Assembly: GCF_010365285.1 (NCBI RefSeq)
Contig: NZ_CP048286.1
Location: 3,530,001-3,594,000, forward strand
DNA: 64,000 nt
DNA from: Paenibacillus rhizovicinus
GTDB lineage: Bacteria > Bacillota > Bacilli > Paenibacillales > Paenibacillaceae
Direction of reading: 5' to 3'
The notes under the pieces are model-generated. The model was given only the letters and a program-made list of their open reading frames with translations, ran no database searches and was not told the origin of the DNA. Positions 28,852 through 36,857 of this stretch are shown here, one piece after another. The first letter of the stretch is position 1; every line of letters begins with the position of its first letter. The position numbers and the translations under genes were made by a program.

Positions 28852-31071
28852 CTAGGCGCCTTTGGGCAGCAGGCGCCAGCGGCTCAAGCGGGCGGCGAGC
28901 GCATCGCCGCCCGGCAGCGCGCGCAGCTCGCGCGCGGTAACGCCGCCGAAGCGCAGCACGGCGGCGGCGAAGAGCGCTCCGCCGAGAGCGGTGCCGCCGA
29001 GCGCGAGCGCAGCGGCTGCCGCCCGCGGCGGCAGCACAAGGCCGAGCAGCGGGGCCCCGCCGCGCTCGGCCAGGACAAGCGCCGCGGCCATGATCGCGAG
29101 CGCGAGTCCCATGCCCGCGGCGCTCCTCGCGGGCACTGCCGCGCCGGCGGCGCGGCGGACGGCCGCCGAGCCCAGCAGGGCGGCCGCCGTGAGCGCAGCG
29201 ATGCCGGCGCAGGCTGCGCCGGCCGTGCCGAACGCCGGCACGAAGGCGGCATTGAACGCCGCCTTCAACACCGCCGCGGCAAGCATAAGCAGGGCGGGGG
29301 TACGCACCGCCCCCAGCCCTTGGAGCACGGCCGCGGCAAGCGCGCTGACGGTTCCCGCAAGCGCCGTGCACCCGACCAGGGCAAATGTGCGCGAGCCGGC
29401 GTCGTCCGCGTACAACATCACATTAATGGGCTCGGCCAGCAGCGCGAGCCCGAAAGCAGCGGCTGCGCCGATGCCCCACGCGGCGCGCATGACGAGGGCC
29501 GCCTGCTGCCGGACGGCGGCCGCATTTCCGCTCGCGCGGGAGCCCGCCAGCGCGGGAACGAGCGCCCCGCCCATCGCGCCGGCAACCATGACGACCAGCT
29601 GCACAAGCGGCTGCCCACGGCTGTACAGACCGAAGAGCGACATTGCCTCGTCCTGGCCCAGTCCGGTTCCGCGCAGCAAGCGCGGAACCGTAAACGCGTC
29701 CACGACATTCAGCACGGGTACAGCGAGCGCGCCCAGCGTCACGGGAATGGCCAACAGCGCGAGTCGGCGCATCAAGGGGAGCAGGCCTCTCTCTTGTTCA
29801 ACGGCATGCGGCTCATTGAACGGCCCTCGATCCTGCCCCGGAATCTGCTCTTGCCTCTGCCACTGGTCCAGCTCTTGTCCCTGACTCTTCACTTGTCCCT
29901 GCGACTGATCCCGCTCTTGTCCTTGACCCTTCACTTGTCCCTGCAACTGGCCCCGCTCTTGTCCTTGACCTTTCTCTTGTCCATGCGTTTGGCCAGACTC
30001 TTGTCCCTGCCACTGACCGTACTTTTGTCCCGCTGGTCCTACCCTTTGTCCCTCTGCCCCCCGCTCCCGCAGCCAATAAGCCGCAATCACGATCAGTCCG
30101 GCCATTCCGCCGATCGCCGAACCTGCCGTTGCGCCGGCCGCGAGCCGCTCATCCGACCAGCCGAGCTGCCAGCCCAACAGCAGCAGCGTCAGCATCCCGG
30201 CAACGCGCACGGTCTGTTCGGACAGCTGCGAGACGGCGGACGGCAGCATCTGTCCGCGGCCTTGGTAATAGCCGCGGAACGCCGCCATGGCCGGCGCCAC
30301 CCAGAACGCCAGCGCGGAAGCTCTTACCGCAGATGCCGCAGCGTCATCGCCGAGCCATGCCGCCACCTGTTCGGAGCAGGTCCACAAGAGCAGGAAGCTC
30401 GCCGCGCCTCCGGCTGTCAGCAGCCAAACGCTTGCCGTCAGCACGCGCCTCGACCCATCCCCGTCGCCGGCTGCCTCCCGCTCCGCAACAAGCAGGGAAA
30501 CCGCCACGGGGAAGCCAGCCGTCACCATGACGAGCAGCAGTTGATACAGGGGATAAACCGCGTTATAAATTCCGAACACGCGGTCGCCGGCAATGTTCTG
30601 GAGCGGAATCTTCTGCAGCGTGCCGAGCGTCTTGCTGATCAGCATCGCGATGCCCATCAGAGCGGCGCCCTTCATCATCCGCGGACCGCGGCCGCCATCC
30701 CGATTGCCGGTAACGCTTCGGCTTGCCTCCGTCTCCGCGATCCGAACTACCGCGCCGCTGGACTCCGCGAATTCATCCGCTATTCCGTTCACTCCCGTCC
30801 CCGCCGTCCGCTCGTTCACTCCCGTCTCCGGCACCCGCTCGCTCACTCCGCCGCCGGACTCCGGCCGCCTGCCTTCCGGCGCCTTCCCGTTAACGGCCGA
30901 CGCAGCCCGCTCTTCCGCTGCGTTGCCGAACTTGTCCGAATGACCGCTTTCCCCTGTGAACCCGGCAGTCATTCCGTCCGCCGCAGCATTCCGTTCCGCC
31001 TTGCCACCAAACTCCGAACGCCCGCTTCCCCCCGCGAACCCCCCGCGCTCCTCTGGCTTTTGTTTCAACAT
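28852..31071 (-). CDS. SpoVB/MurJ-type polysaccharide flippase (YabM-like) with unusual inserts
   Basis: A MATE-superfamily (MOP) lipid-linked oligosaccharide exporter with about fourteen membrane segments. The conserved core starts at about residue 132 (MMKGAALMGIAMLISKTLGT). Two additions are unusual. One is a low-complexity polar N-terminal extension of about 130 residues. The other is a Gln/Gly-rich cytoplasmic insert (about residues 348-415) with three 14-residue tandem repeats of the form GQxKGQGQExxQxQ. At 739 aa it is some 200 residues longer than the usual 520-550. ATG 31071 has GGCAGG upstream; ATG 30678 would remove the extension. The C-terminal third is very GC-rich. Confidence 0.85.
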   Translation of the reverse strand: MLKQKPEERGGFAGGSGRSEFGGKAERNAAADGMTAGFTGESGHSDKFGNAAEERAASAVNGKAPEGRRPESGGGVSERVPETGVNERTAGTGVNGIADEFAESSGAVVRIAETEASRSVTGNRDGGRGPRMMKGAALMGIAMLISKTLGTLQKIPLQNIAGDRVFGIYNAVYPLYQLLLVMVTAGFPVAVSLLVAEREAAGDGDGSRRVLTASVWLLTAGGAASFLLLWTCSEQVAAWLGDDAAASAVRASALAFWVAPAMAAFRGYYQGRGQMLPSAVSQLSEQTVRVAGMLTLLLLGWQLGWSDERLAAGATAGSAIGGMAGLIVIAAYWLRERGAEGQRVGPAGQKYGQWQGQESGQTHGQEKGQGQERGQLQGQVKGQGQERDQSQGQVKSQGQELDQWQRQEQIPGQDRGPFNEPHAVEQERGLLPLMRRLALLAIPVTLGALAVPVLNVVDAFTVPRLLRGTGLGQDEAMSLFGLYSRGQPLVQLVVMVAGAMGGALVPALAGSRASGNAAAVRQQAALVMRAAWGIGAAAAFGLALLAEPINVMLYADDAGSRTFALVGCTALAGTVSALAAAVLQGLGAVRTPALLMLAAAVLKAAFNAAFVPAFGTAGAACAGIAALTAAALLGSAAVRRAAGAAVPARSAAGMGLALAIMAAALVLAERGGAPLLGLVLPPRAAAAALALGGTALGGALFAAAVLRFGGVTARELRALPGGDALAARLSRWRLLPKGA
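29850..30045. repeat. 42-bp tandem repeats encoding the Gln-rich insert
   Basis: About three imperfect 42-base units, with shorter derived copies on either side sharing a CTTGTCCYTG core on the plus strand. They encode the GQVKGQGQERDQSQ-type repeat of the flippase insert and keep frame. Confidence 0.7.
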
Positions 31072-31077
31072 CCGCAC

Positions 31078-31388
31078 CTGCCTGTCTCTTCTCCTGCTCC
31101 CATTATACCCTAAACGCAGTTGCTATGAGTCCGCGCGGCTTCAAGAAATGACGGCCTTCCTCTTCTCGCGCGGCCCACCTTTGCCGCAAACAAGAAAAAG
31201 CTTCCCCAAAGGCATGTCCCTCAAGGAAGCTTGTATATGCTTGTTAATCCATATGGTCACGGCTCATATCAACTGCATGACCTGACCATCGTTACACCTG
31301 TTTGTTTCCAGTTTCCGCTCCGTCTGAACACTGTTTTACCCAGCTCGCTCAAGCTCTCGCTCCATCTGCTCACTGCCGAAATTCCCGG
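31078..31388. other. Intergenic region between spoVT and the flippase gene
   Basis: Apart from the spoVT terminator at 31192-31232 I see no gene or named element in this 311-base stretch. Confidence 0.6.
31192..31232 (-). terminator. Rho-independent terminator downstream of spoVT
   Basis: AAGCTTCC and GGAAGCTT pair around a 19-base loop and are followed by TTTTCTTG. It lies about 155 bases past the stop, leaving a long 3' untranslated region. Confidence 0.65.
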
Positions 31389-31931
31389 CTACTGCTCCAT
31401 TTGTTTAGCCAAGAACCCGGCCGCGGTTTCCGCCATCTTCGTTTCCATTTGCGACATCTTAACCGCTTCGTCTTTGCTCAGCAGCACGACCGTCCCGATC
31501 GGATCTCCCCCGGCAACGATCGGAGCAGCTACGAAGGAAGTGAACGATTCGCCGATGTCCTTGACGACCTCGAACGAGCCGCCGCCGGATTCCACGACCG
31601 TTTTGCGGTTATCCATGCAGCTTTCGAGCATAGCGCCGATCTGCTTCTCCAAGTATTCCTTCTTAGGCGCTCCGGCAACGGCAATAATATTGTCGCGGTC
31701 CGTAATGAGCGTTATATGATTGGTGCTCTCCGAAAGGGACTCCGCATATTCCTTCGCGAAATCGCCCAGCTCACCGATTGGGGAATACTTTTTAAGAATA
31801 ACCTCGCCATCGCGATCGACGAAAATTTCAAGCGGGTCGCCCTCGCGTATACGCAGCGTACGGCGGATTTCCTTGGGAATGACGACCCTGCCGAGATCAT
31901 CGATACGACGGACAATTCCAGTTGCTTTCAT
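31389..31931 (-). CDS. spoVT: Stage V sporulation regulator SpoVT
   Basis: 180-residue forespore regulator that modulates sigmaG-dependent genes. Residues 1-50 are an AbrB/SpoVT swapped-hairpin DNA-binding domain (KATGIVRRIDDLGRVVIPKE). Residues about 56-180 form the GAF-like sensor domain specific to SpoVT (NIIAVAGAPKKEYL, FTSFVAAPIVAGGDPIGTVV). Length equals the B. subtilis protein. A sigmaG-like promoter lies about 115 bases upstream. Confidence 0.95.
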   Translation of the reverse strand: MKATGIVRRIDDLGRVVIPKEIRRTLRIREGDPLEIFVDRDGEVILKKYSPIGELGDFAKEYAESLSESTNHITLITDRDNIIAVAGAPKKEYLEKQIGAMLESCMDNRKTVVESGGGSFEVVKDIGESFTSFVAAPIVAGGDPIGTVVLLSKDEAVKMSQMETKMAETAAGFLAKQMEQ

Positions 31932-32052
31932 GTTCTAGTTGCCCCACTTTCCTTGGAAGGTTTTGAATTGGACTGGACAATTTGTGCTGCTGGCAAAGCT
32001 TTATTATTCAAGAGGAGAGCATCCTTGAAAGAGGTGTTTATCGAACTGACCA

Positions 32053-32082
32053 TAGTATTCATCCCCTCCCATTTTCTTATGC
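32053..32082 (-). promoter_or_regulatory. sigmaG-like promoter of spoVT
   Basis: GCATA (32078-32082, fits GHATR) and AATACTA (32053-32059, one mismatch to CATxHTA) are 18 bases apart on the minus strand. sigmaG expression of spoVT is known in B. subtilis. Confidence 0.45.
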
Positions 32083-32152
32083 ATTGCGCGGACGCCCGCA
32101 AACCGTCATCCGGCAGTATAGCAGGCATTGCCTGAGAAAGCCAAGAAATCCG

Positions 32153-32186
32153 CGCAAAAAAAAACCGCCGCTCATTGCCGAGCGGC
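32153..32186 (-). terminator. Rho-independent terminator of the NitT transporter operon
   Basis: A perfect 9-bp stem (CCGCCGCTC/GAGCGGCGG) with a 6-base loop, followed by nine Ts on the minus strand. The last codons of the 34-aa gene lie inside its stem. Confidence 0.9.
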
Positions 32187-32276
32187 GGGATGACGAAAGA
32201 ACATCAAGGTGACCACGAAACCAATTACAGCCAATAACCGCCCCTGCCAGCGCCTTGCGCTTCCATTGCGTTCCAT
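32172..32276 (-). CDS. Candidate 34-residue single-span membrane microprotein
   Basis: A short frame directly after the transporter ATPase gene (30-base gap) with a very strong ribosome site, GAGGAGTGATC, 3-8 bases before the ATG. The peptide has a basic start (MERNGSARRWQGR), a hydrophobic run of about 14 residues (LLAVIGFVVTLMFF) and a polar end. This is the pattern of an inner-membrane microprotein. Its stop codon falls within the operon terminator stem. It could be an accessory subunit of the ABC transporter, but no function is known. Confidence 0.5.
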   Translation of the reverse strand: MERNGSARRWQGRLLAVIGFVVTLMFFRHPAARQ

Positions 32277-32306
32277 ATCGATCACTCCTCGGGTCCACAG
32301 GTGATA

Positions 32307-33143
32307 TTAATGCTTCAACAACTGTCCCAGCTCGCGCCGCAGCGCCAGGAATGCCGGCATTTCCCGAACTTCGGGCGTTCGCTGCGCCGGAAGTTTCACG
32401 TGGAACGTTTTTAGAATTCGGCCTGGATTCGCGCCCATAACGACGATCCGCTGGGAGAGGAAGATCGCTTCCTCGATATCGTGGGTGATGAACAGCACGG
32501 TCGTCTTCTCCTTCTCCCATACCTCGAGCAGCATCTCCTGCATTTCCAGCTTCGTCTGCGCATCCAACGCCCCGAACGGTTCATCCATGAGCAGCACTTT
32601 CGGCCGGTTGGCGAGCGCCCTTGCGATTGCGACCCGCTGCTTCATTCCCCCGGAAAGCTGCTTCGGATAGGCGCTGGCGAACTTCTCCAGCTTGATCACT
32701 TTCAGAAAATGATTGCTGATCGTCCGCCGCTCCAGCGTAGAAATCCCCTTCAGCTTCGGCCCGTACTCGATGTTCTCGCGCACGGTCAGCCAAGGAAACA
32801 GCGTATAGCCTTGGAACACCATGCCCCGTTCCGCGCCCGGCCCGACGACCTCATCGCCGTCCAGCGTGACGGAGCCGTCCGTCAGCTCATCCAGTCCGGC
32901 CACGATGCGCAGCAGCGTCGATTTGCCGCAGCCCGACGGTCCGACGATCGTTACGAACTCGTTAGACCCGATACGCAGATCGATGTCGGCAAGCGCCTCG
33001 AACCTGCTTTTCTTCGACGCATACACTTTCCCCAGGCCGGAAATGACGATTTCGCCCGAATTTGTCGTCCCTGCGCGAAATGCGCCGATTGCGGAGTCAC
33101 TAGGTTCCGTATATACGGCTTCTTGCTTCTTGGCTGTTTCCAT
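32307..33143 (-). CDS. NitT/TauT-type ABC transporter, ATP-binding protein
   Basis: 278-residue ABC ATPase of the nitrate/sulfonate/bicarbonate class. Walker A GPSGCGKST, Q-loop QGYTLFPWL, signature LSGGMKQR, Walker B VLLMDEPFGALD and the switch histidine in LFITHDIEEA are all intact. GGGGAG lies 8 bases before ATG 33143. A roughly 30-residue N-terminal extension precedes the domain. It belongs with the permease and lipoprotein upstream. The riboswitch of this operon suggests guanidine or a related compound as substrate rather than nitrate or sulfonate. Confidence 0.9.
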   Translation of the reverse strand: METAKKQEAVYTEPSDSAIGAFRAGTTNSGEIVISGLGKVYASKKSRFEALADIDLRIGSNEFVTIVGPSGCGKSTLLRIVAGLDELTDGSVTLDGDEVVGPGAERGMVFQGYTLFPWLTVRENIEYGPKLKGISTLERRTISNHFLKVIKLEKFASAYPKQLSGGMKQRVAIARALANRPKVLLMDEPFGALDAQTKLEMQEMLLEVWEKEKTTVLFITHDIEEAIFLSQRIVVMGANPGRILKTFHVKLPAQRTPEVREMPAFLALRRELGQLLKH

Positions 33144-33206
33144 GCCCTTCACTCCCCGTTTCTTCTCCCATGGCGGGAGTTGTTTCCGTCGTCTTCCGGC
33201 GGACGG

Positions 33207-34007
33207 CTATGCCCAAGGGAACAGTCTGCGGTTCAAGAGCGCGAAGATGCGATCGCTGATCAAGCCGAGAAGTCCGATGACGATGATGCCGACGAAAATC
33301 TGATCCGTATTGAGGAAGCGCTGCGCCTTCATGATCGCATACCCGAGGCCGCTGTTGACCGCGACGAGCTCTGCCACGACGAGATACGTCCAAGCCCAGC
33401 CTAGAATCAGCCGGAGCGTGTTCATAAGCTGCGGCTGAATAGCCGGAATAAGCACGGTTTCAATCGCTTTCCAGCGTCCCGCCCCGAGCGTGAACGACGC
33501 TTGGAGCAGATCCGCCGAGACGCGGCGCGTATTATCGGCCACCATCAGCACAAGCTGGAAGAAGCAGCCGAGGAAGATGAGCAGCACTTTCGCCCATTCG
33601 CCGATTCCCGCCCACACCATAATGAGCGGAATGAATGCCACGGCCGGCATATAGCGGATGAATTCCATGGGAGGCTCCACGAACGCCTCTCCGTATTTGA
33701 ACGTGCCGGCGAAGATGCCGAGCGGAATGCCGATGATGCAAGCGAGGACAAAGCCCGCGGATACCCGGAAAACGCTGATGCCGATGTGATGCCAATATTC
33801 GCTCGTGCCGAGCAGCTTGATCATCTCCGTCAGCACCTGATCCGGCGTCGGCAGGAAGACGGGATTGACCGCCTTCGTATAGCTCAGCGCCGACCAGAAG
33901 ACGAGCAGCAGCAGGAATGAGAATCCGGCCGTGAAGGCAAACGGCCTCCCGCCGATATCCTTGAAGATTTGAAACCGATGGGGCTTTCGGCGTTTGGACA
34001 CGTTCAT
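33207..34007 (-). CDS. NitT/TauT-type ABC transporter, permease
   Basis: 266-residue BPD_transp_1 permease with about six membrane segments. The ATPase-coupling EAA-like loop is visible as ASFTLGAGRWKAIETVLIPAIQPQ. ATG 34007 is chosen because AAGGAG, partly overlapping the preceding stop, lies 8 bases upstream; the GTG at 34016 is less likely. It sits between the solute-binding lipoprotein and the ATPase. Confidence 0.92.
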   Translation of the reverse strand: MNVSKRRKPHRFQIFKDIGGRPFAFTAGFSFLLLLVFWSALSYTKAVNPVFLPTPDQVLTEMIKLLGTSEYWHHIGISVFRVSAGFVLACIIGIPLGIFAGTFKYGEAFVEPPMEFIRYMPAVAFIPLIMVWAGIGEWAKVLLIFLGCFFQLVLMVADNTRRVSADLLQASFTLGAGRWKAIETVLIPAIQPQLMNTLRLILGWAWTYLVVAELVAVNSGLGYAIMKAQRFLNTDQIFVGIIVIGLLGLISDRIFALLNRRLFPWA

Positions 34008-34012
34008 GAGGA

Positions 34013-35023
34013 TCACTCCTTGGCGGCTTTTTCTACGAAACGGGAATCGAACAGGGCATCGAAGTCTTTGATTTCGCCGACCATGTCGAGTTTCTTCAAG
34101 AAATCGGCTGTCGTCTTGGCGGTGTAGGTCAGCGACGAATAATCTTCGCCCTTGCTGAATGCCTTCACGTTGTCATCCGGCGTGAACAGCTTGATGCTCG
34201 AGAGCCCCAGCTTGAAGTCCTCCGGCGTCGTCTCCGCGTGCTTCGCCATCAATTCGATCGCTTCGTCCTGATGGTCCTTGAAATAGTTCAGCGCATCGAA
34301 CCAGGCGTCCACGATCTTCTGAATGTCGTCCGGACGCTTCTTCACGACGGAGTCGCGGAAGACGAGCAGATCCGGAATGAGGCCCGGCGTATCTTTGGAG
34401 GAGAAGAGAATCTTGCCTTTGCCCTCTTTGACCGCCGTCGTTTGGAACGGCTCCCACAGCACGGAAGCATCCGTCTTGCCGGAGATGAAAGCAGGGCCCG
34501 CATCGTTCACGGTCATGTTGACGTAGTTGACATCCTTCTCGGACATCCCGTTCTGCGCCAACGCCGTCAGCAGCAGCAGGTGATCGACCGTGCCGAGCTC
34601 CGTTGCAACGGTCTTGCCCTTCAATTCTTTAATGGAACCGATGCCGGGCTTGCTTACGATGGCGTCGCCGCCGAAGGAATTGTCGTTGACGAGAACGGCC
34701 TTCAGGCCGATGCCTTTGGAAGCCGGCGCGAGCGTGTCGCTGAGCGTTTGGCTGTTCGCGTCCACTTTGCCAGTCGCCAGCGCCTGGAGGGAATCGCTGT
34801 AGACGGGGAACCATTTCAAGTCGACGTTTACGCCATGCTTGTCGAAGAAGCCTTTCTCATCGACCAAATACCAGAAGAACCAGCCCGGCCAAGCGCTGAG
34901 CGCAATCGTAATCGGGTCGTCCGAGGAGCTCGTCGAGGCCTCCTTGGAACTTCCGCAGCCAGCAAGCACCGTGAGCATCGCAATCAACATAAGCAGCGCA
35001 ACCGATCGTTTCATCACTTTCAT
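34013..35023 (-). CDS. NitT/TauT-type ABC transporter, substrate-binding lipoprotein
   Basis: 336-residue lipoprotein: lipobox LAGC near residue 23, then the periplasmic-binding fold of the SsuA/ThiY class (ITIALSAWPGWFFWYLVDEKGFF, VDANSQTLSDTLAPASKG, LWEPFQTTAV). ATG 35023 has GGGGAG 3-7 bases upstream. The longer open frame only runs through the riboswitch leader. Its transcript begins with a ykkC-type riboswitch and terminator, so expression is ligand-controlled. Guanidine is the best guess for the substrate; this is inference from the riboswitch class. Confidence 0.9.
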   Translation of the reverse strand: MKVMKRSVALLMLIAMLTVLAGCGSSKEASTSSSDDPITIALSAWPGWFFWYLVDEKGFFDKHGVNVDLKWFPVYSDSLQALATGKVDANSQTLSDTLAPASKGIGLKAVLVNDNSFGGDAIVSKPGIGSIKELKGKTVATELGTVDHLLLLTALAQNGMSEKDVNYVNMTVNDAGPAFISGKTDASVLWEPFQTTAVKEGKGKILFSSKDTPGLIPDLLVFRDSVVKKRPDDIQKIVDAWFDALNYFKDHQDEAIELMAKHAETTPEDFKLGLSSIKLFTPDDNVKAFSKGEDYSSLTYTAKTTADFLKKLDMVGEIKDFDALFDSRFVEKAAKE

Positions 35024-35108
35024 GTTCTCCCCACTCCCATTCTCTTTGTAGAAGAAGAAACGCTTTACCGCGCCTTGCGGCAAGCCGGCCTCTTCCCCAT
35101 CATGCAGA

Positions 35109-35145
35109 AAAAGAAAAAGCCTAAGGAGAGATCTCCCAGGCTTTT
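35109..35145 (-). terminator. Riboswitch-controlled terminator in the NitT leader
   Basis: AAAAGCCT pairs with AGGCTTTTT around AGATCTCT and is followed by CTTTTTC. The 5' arm contains part of the conserved AAAAGCC of the aptamer, so ligand binding and terminator formation are mutually exclusive. Confidence 0.75.
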
Positions 35146-35262
35146 GTCCTTCCGTGTTATATGGCGCCGCCGAACCGCATAATCGCGGAGCTGCCTGCCA
35201 TACGCCGCCTCTTGGACCAGTCTGACCGCAATCGGTCACGGAACCCTAGACAGCATGGTGTT
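35131..35262 (-). ncRNA. ykkC-class riboswitch, guanidine-I type
   Basis: On the minus strand the conserved blocks occur in order: CTAGGGTTCCG (35239-35249), a TGACC/GGTCA hairpin, CTGGTCCAAGAG, a long P2 arm, then ACACGG-AAGGACAAAAGCC and TGGGAGA. These match the ykkC consensus. Subtype 1 senses guanidine; relatives of the class sense ppGpp, PRPP or nucleotides. The NitT-type transporter downstream is a typical guanidine-I neighbour. The aptamer flows directly into the terminator, implying ligand-induced antitermination. Confidence 0.85.
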
Positions 35263-35327
35263 CCCAAGAAAGTGTTGCGATGCCGGGAACCGCTATTCGA
35301 TTGTTAGATAACCTTACATTTGTCTCT

Positions 35328-35357
35328 ATTGTAAAAGCACACTAGGTAATGTGTCAA
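35328..35357 (-). promoter_or_regulatory. sigmaA promoter of the riboswitch-NitT operon
   Basis: TTGACA (35352-35357) and TACAAT (35328-35333) are 18 bases apart, about 65 bases upstream of the first conserved aptamer block. Confidence 0.7.
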
Positions 35358-35395
35358 TATACGTGTTAGGTTTTATTACATCATTTACAACTTAT

Positions 35396-36091
35396 TTAAA
35401 CAGTCAAGTAGTGCCGAATCACTTCATCGTTCAAATCGCCAAGGCCGCCCTCCCATGCAACGGTCCCTTTCTCCAAGATATAGAAGTAGTCGCCGACGCT
35501 CTTCACGAACTCCAAACTTTGCTCGACGAGCAGGATCGACGTCTTCCCGTCCGCCTTGATCGCACGAATGACATCGCGGATATCGTCGACGATGGAGGGC
35601 TGAATCCCTTCGCACGGCTCGTCGAGCAGCAGCAGATCGGGCTCCGACGCCAGCGCCCTCGCGAACGCCAGCTGCTGCTGTTGTCCGCCGCTGAGGTCGC
35701 CGCCCCTGCGATCGTACATCGTCGGCAGCACCGGGAATTTCTCGATTGCCGATTCCGGGATGACCCGTTTCTTCGTTCCGGAAGCCTCCAGCCCGAGCAG
35801 CACGTTCTCGAACACGGTCAGCTGCGCGAACACCTCGCGTCCCTGAGGCACGTAGCCGATGCCTTTCTTCGCCCGCTGCCCCGGAGCGCGTTTGGTCAGA
35901 TCGTTGCCTTTGTAGGACACCGTCCCTTTGCGCGCCTTCAGCACGCCCATGATGCTTTTCATCAGCGTCGTCTTGCCGACGCCATTGCGCCCGAGCAGGC
36001 AGACGACCTGCCCCGGCCTCACCTGCAGCGTAACGCCGCGCAGCACGACGCTCTCCCCATACCCCGCCTCAAGCTGTTGAACGGCTAGCAT
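35396..36091 (-). CDS. urtE: Urea ABC transporter, ATP-binding protein UrtE
   Basis: 231-residue ATPase of the branched-chain-amino-acid/urea class (LivF-like). Walker A LGRNGVGKTT, signature LSGGQQQQ, Walker B LLLDEPCEGIQP. ATG 36091 has AAAGGCGG 7 bases upstream. It overlaps urtD by 23 bases. It is the last gene of urtABCDE and lies just upstream of the NitT promoter. LivF is the alternative, but the complete urt order and UrtA features favour urea. Confidence 0.88.
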   Translation of the reverse strand: MLAVQQLEAGYGESVVLRGVTLQVRPGQVVCLLGRNGVGKTTLMKSIMGVLKARKGTVSYKGNDLTKRAPGQRAKKGIGYVPQGREVFAQLTVFENVLLGLEASGTKKRVIPESAIEKFPVLPTMYDRRGGDLSGGQQQQLAFARALASEPDLLLLDEPCEGIQPSIVDDIRDVIRAIKADGKTSILLVEQSLEFVKSVGDYFYILEKGTVAWEGGLGDLNDEVIRHYLTV

Positions 36092-36857
36092 CGGCATCCC
36101 GCCTTTTCCCCAAATACACTTCCGCTACCCGGTCATCGCGCTGTACGTCTTCCATCGATCCTTCCTTGAGCAGCTTCCCTTCGTGCATGACGGTAACGAA
36201 GCTCGCGAAATTGCGGACGAATTCCATATCATGCTCTACCACGACGACAGACTGCGTCTTGCGAATTTCCTGCAGCAGCTCGCCCGTCTTCTCCGTTTCG
36301 TTGTCGGTCATGCCCGCCACAGGCTCGTCGAGCAGCAAGATTTCCGGCTCCTGCAGCAGCATCATGCCGATCTCCAGCCACTGCTTCTCGCCGTGCGACA
36401 GTCCGCCCGCCCGCCGATGCGCCTTCTCCGCAAGCCCCACCATCTCCAGCTGCGCCGCGATGCGGTCGCTGTCCTCCGCCCGCATCTTCGCACGCATGGC
36501 GGCGAACACGCCCCGGTTCTGCTTCATGGCGATTTCGAAATTCTCGCTGACGGTCAGCGATGCGAAGATCGACGGCGTTTGGAATTTGCGTCCGATGCCG
36601 AGCTCCGCGATCTGATGCTCTTTCTTCCGCGTAATATCGACGCTTCCCCCGCCGAACGTCACTTTTCCTGACGCCGGTTTCGTCTTGCCGCAGATGACGT
36701 CAAGCATCGTCGTCTTGCCCGCGCCGTTCGGCCCGATCAGGAAACGCAGCTCTCCCTTCACCAGCGTCAAGTTCATGCCCTGCACGGCTTTGAACCCGTC
36801 GAAATCGACGGTCACCTCGTCACACCGCAGGATAACGGACTCCATCTGCTCCTTCAT
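36069..36857 (-). CDS. urtD: Urea ABC transporter, ATP-binding protein UrtD
   Basis: 262-residue LivG-class ATPase: [19 protein letters not shown], signature [11 protein letters not shown] (the SHGEKQ form is characteristic of UrtD), Walker [16 protein letters not shown]. The start is ATG 36857 with GGAGG 9 bases upstream, overlapping the end of urtC by 38 bases. The upstream part of the open frame is only a shadow of urtC. Confidence 0.92.
   Translation of the reverse strand: MKEQMESVILRCDEVTVDFDGFKAVQGMNLTLVKGELRFLIGPNGAGKTTMLDVICGKTKPASGKVTFGGGSVDITRKKEHQIAELGIGRKFQTPSIFASLTVSENFEIAMKQNRGVFAAMRAKMRAEDSDRIAAQLEMVGLAEKAHRRAGGLSHGEKQWLEIGMMLLQEPEILLLDEPVAGMTDNETEKTGELLQEIRKTQSVVVVEHDMEFVRNFASFVTVMHEGKLLKEGSMEDVQRDDRVAEVYLGKRRDADASRSTA

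Noticed and set aside
28654-31113. An 819-codon open frame on the plus strand opposite mazG/flippase
   Set aside because: Arg/Gly/Ala-rich translation with no domain. It is the antisense shadow of the GC-rich flippase gene, whose minus-strand product has clear family features.
31928-32062. A short frame ending in an ATGA overlap with spoVT, with GGGAGG upstream
   Set aside because: Its start codons lie at or upstream of the predicted sigmaG -10, so the spoVT transcript would not include them. The peptide has no recognisable feature.
35024-35239. N-terminal extension of the NitT binding protein
   Set aside because: The extension is the riboswitch leader read as protein. The lipoprotein signal starts at ATG 35023 with its own ribosome site.
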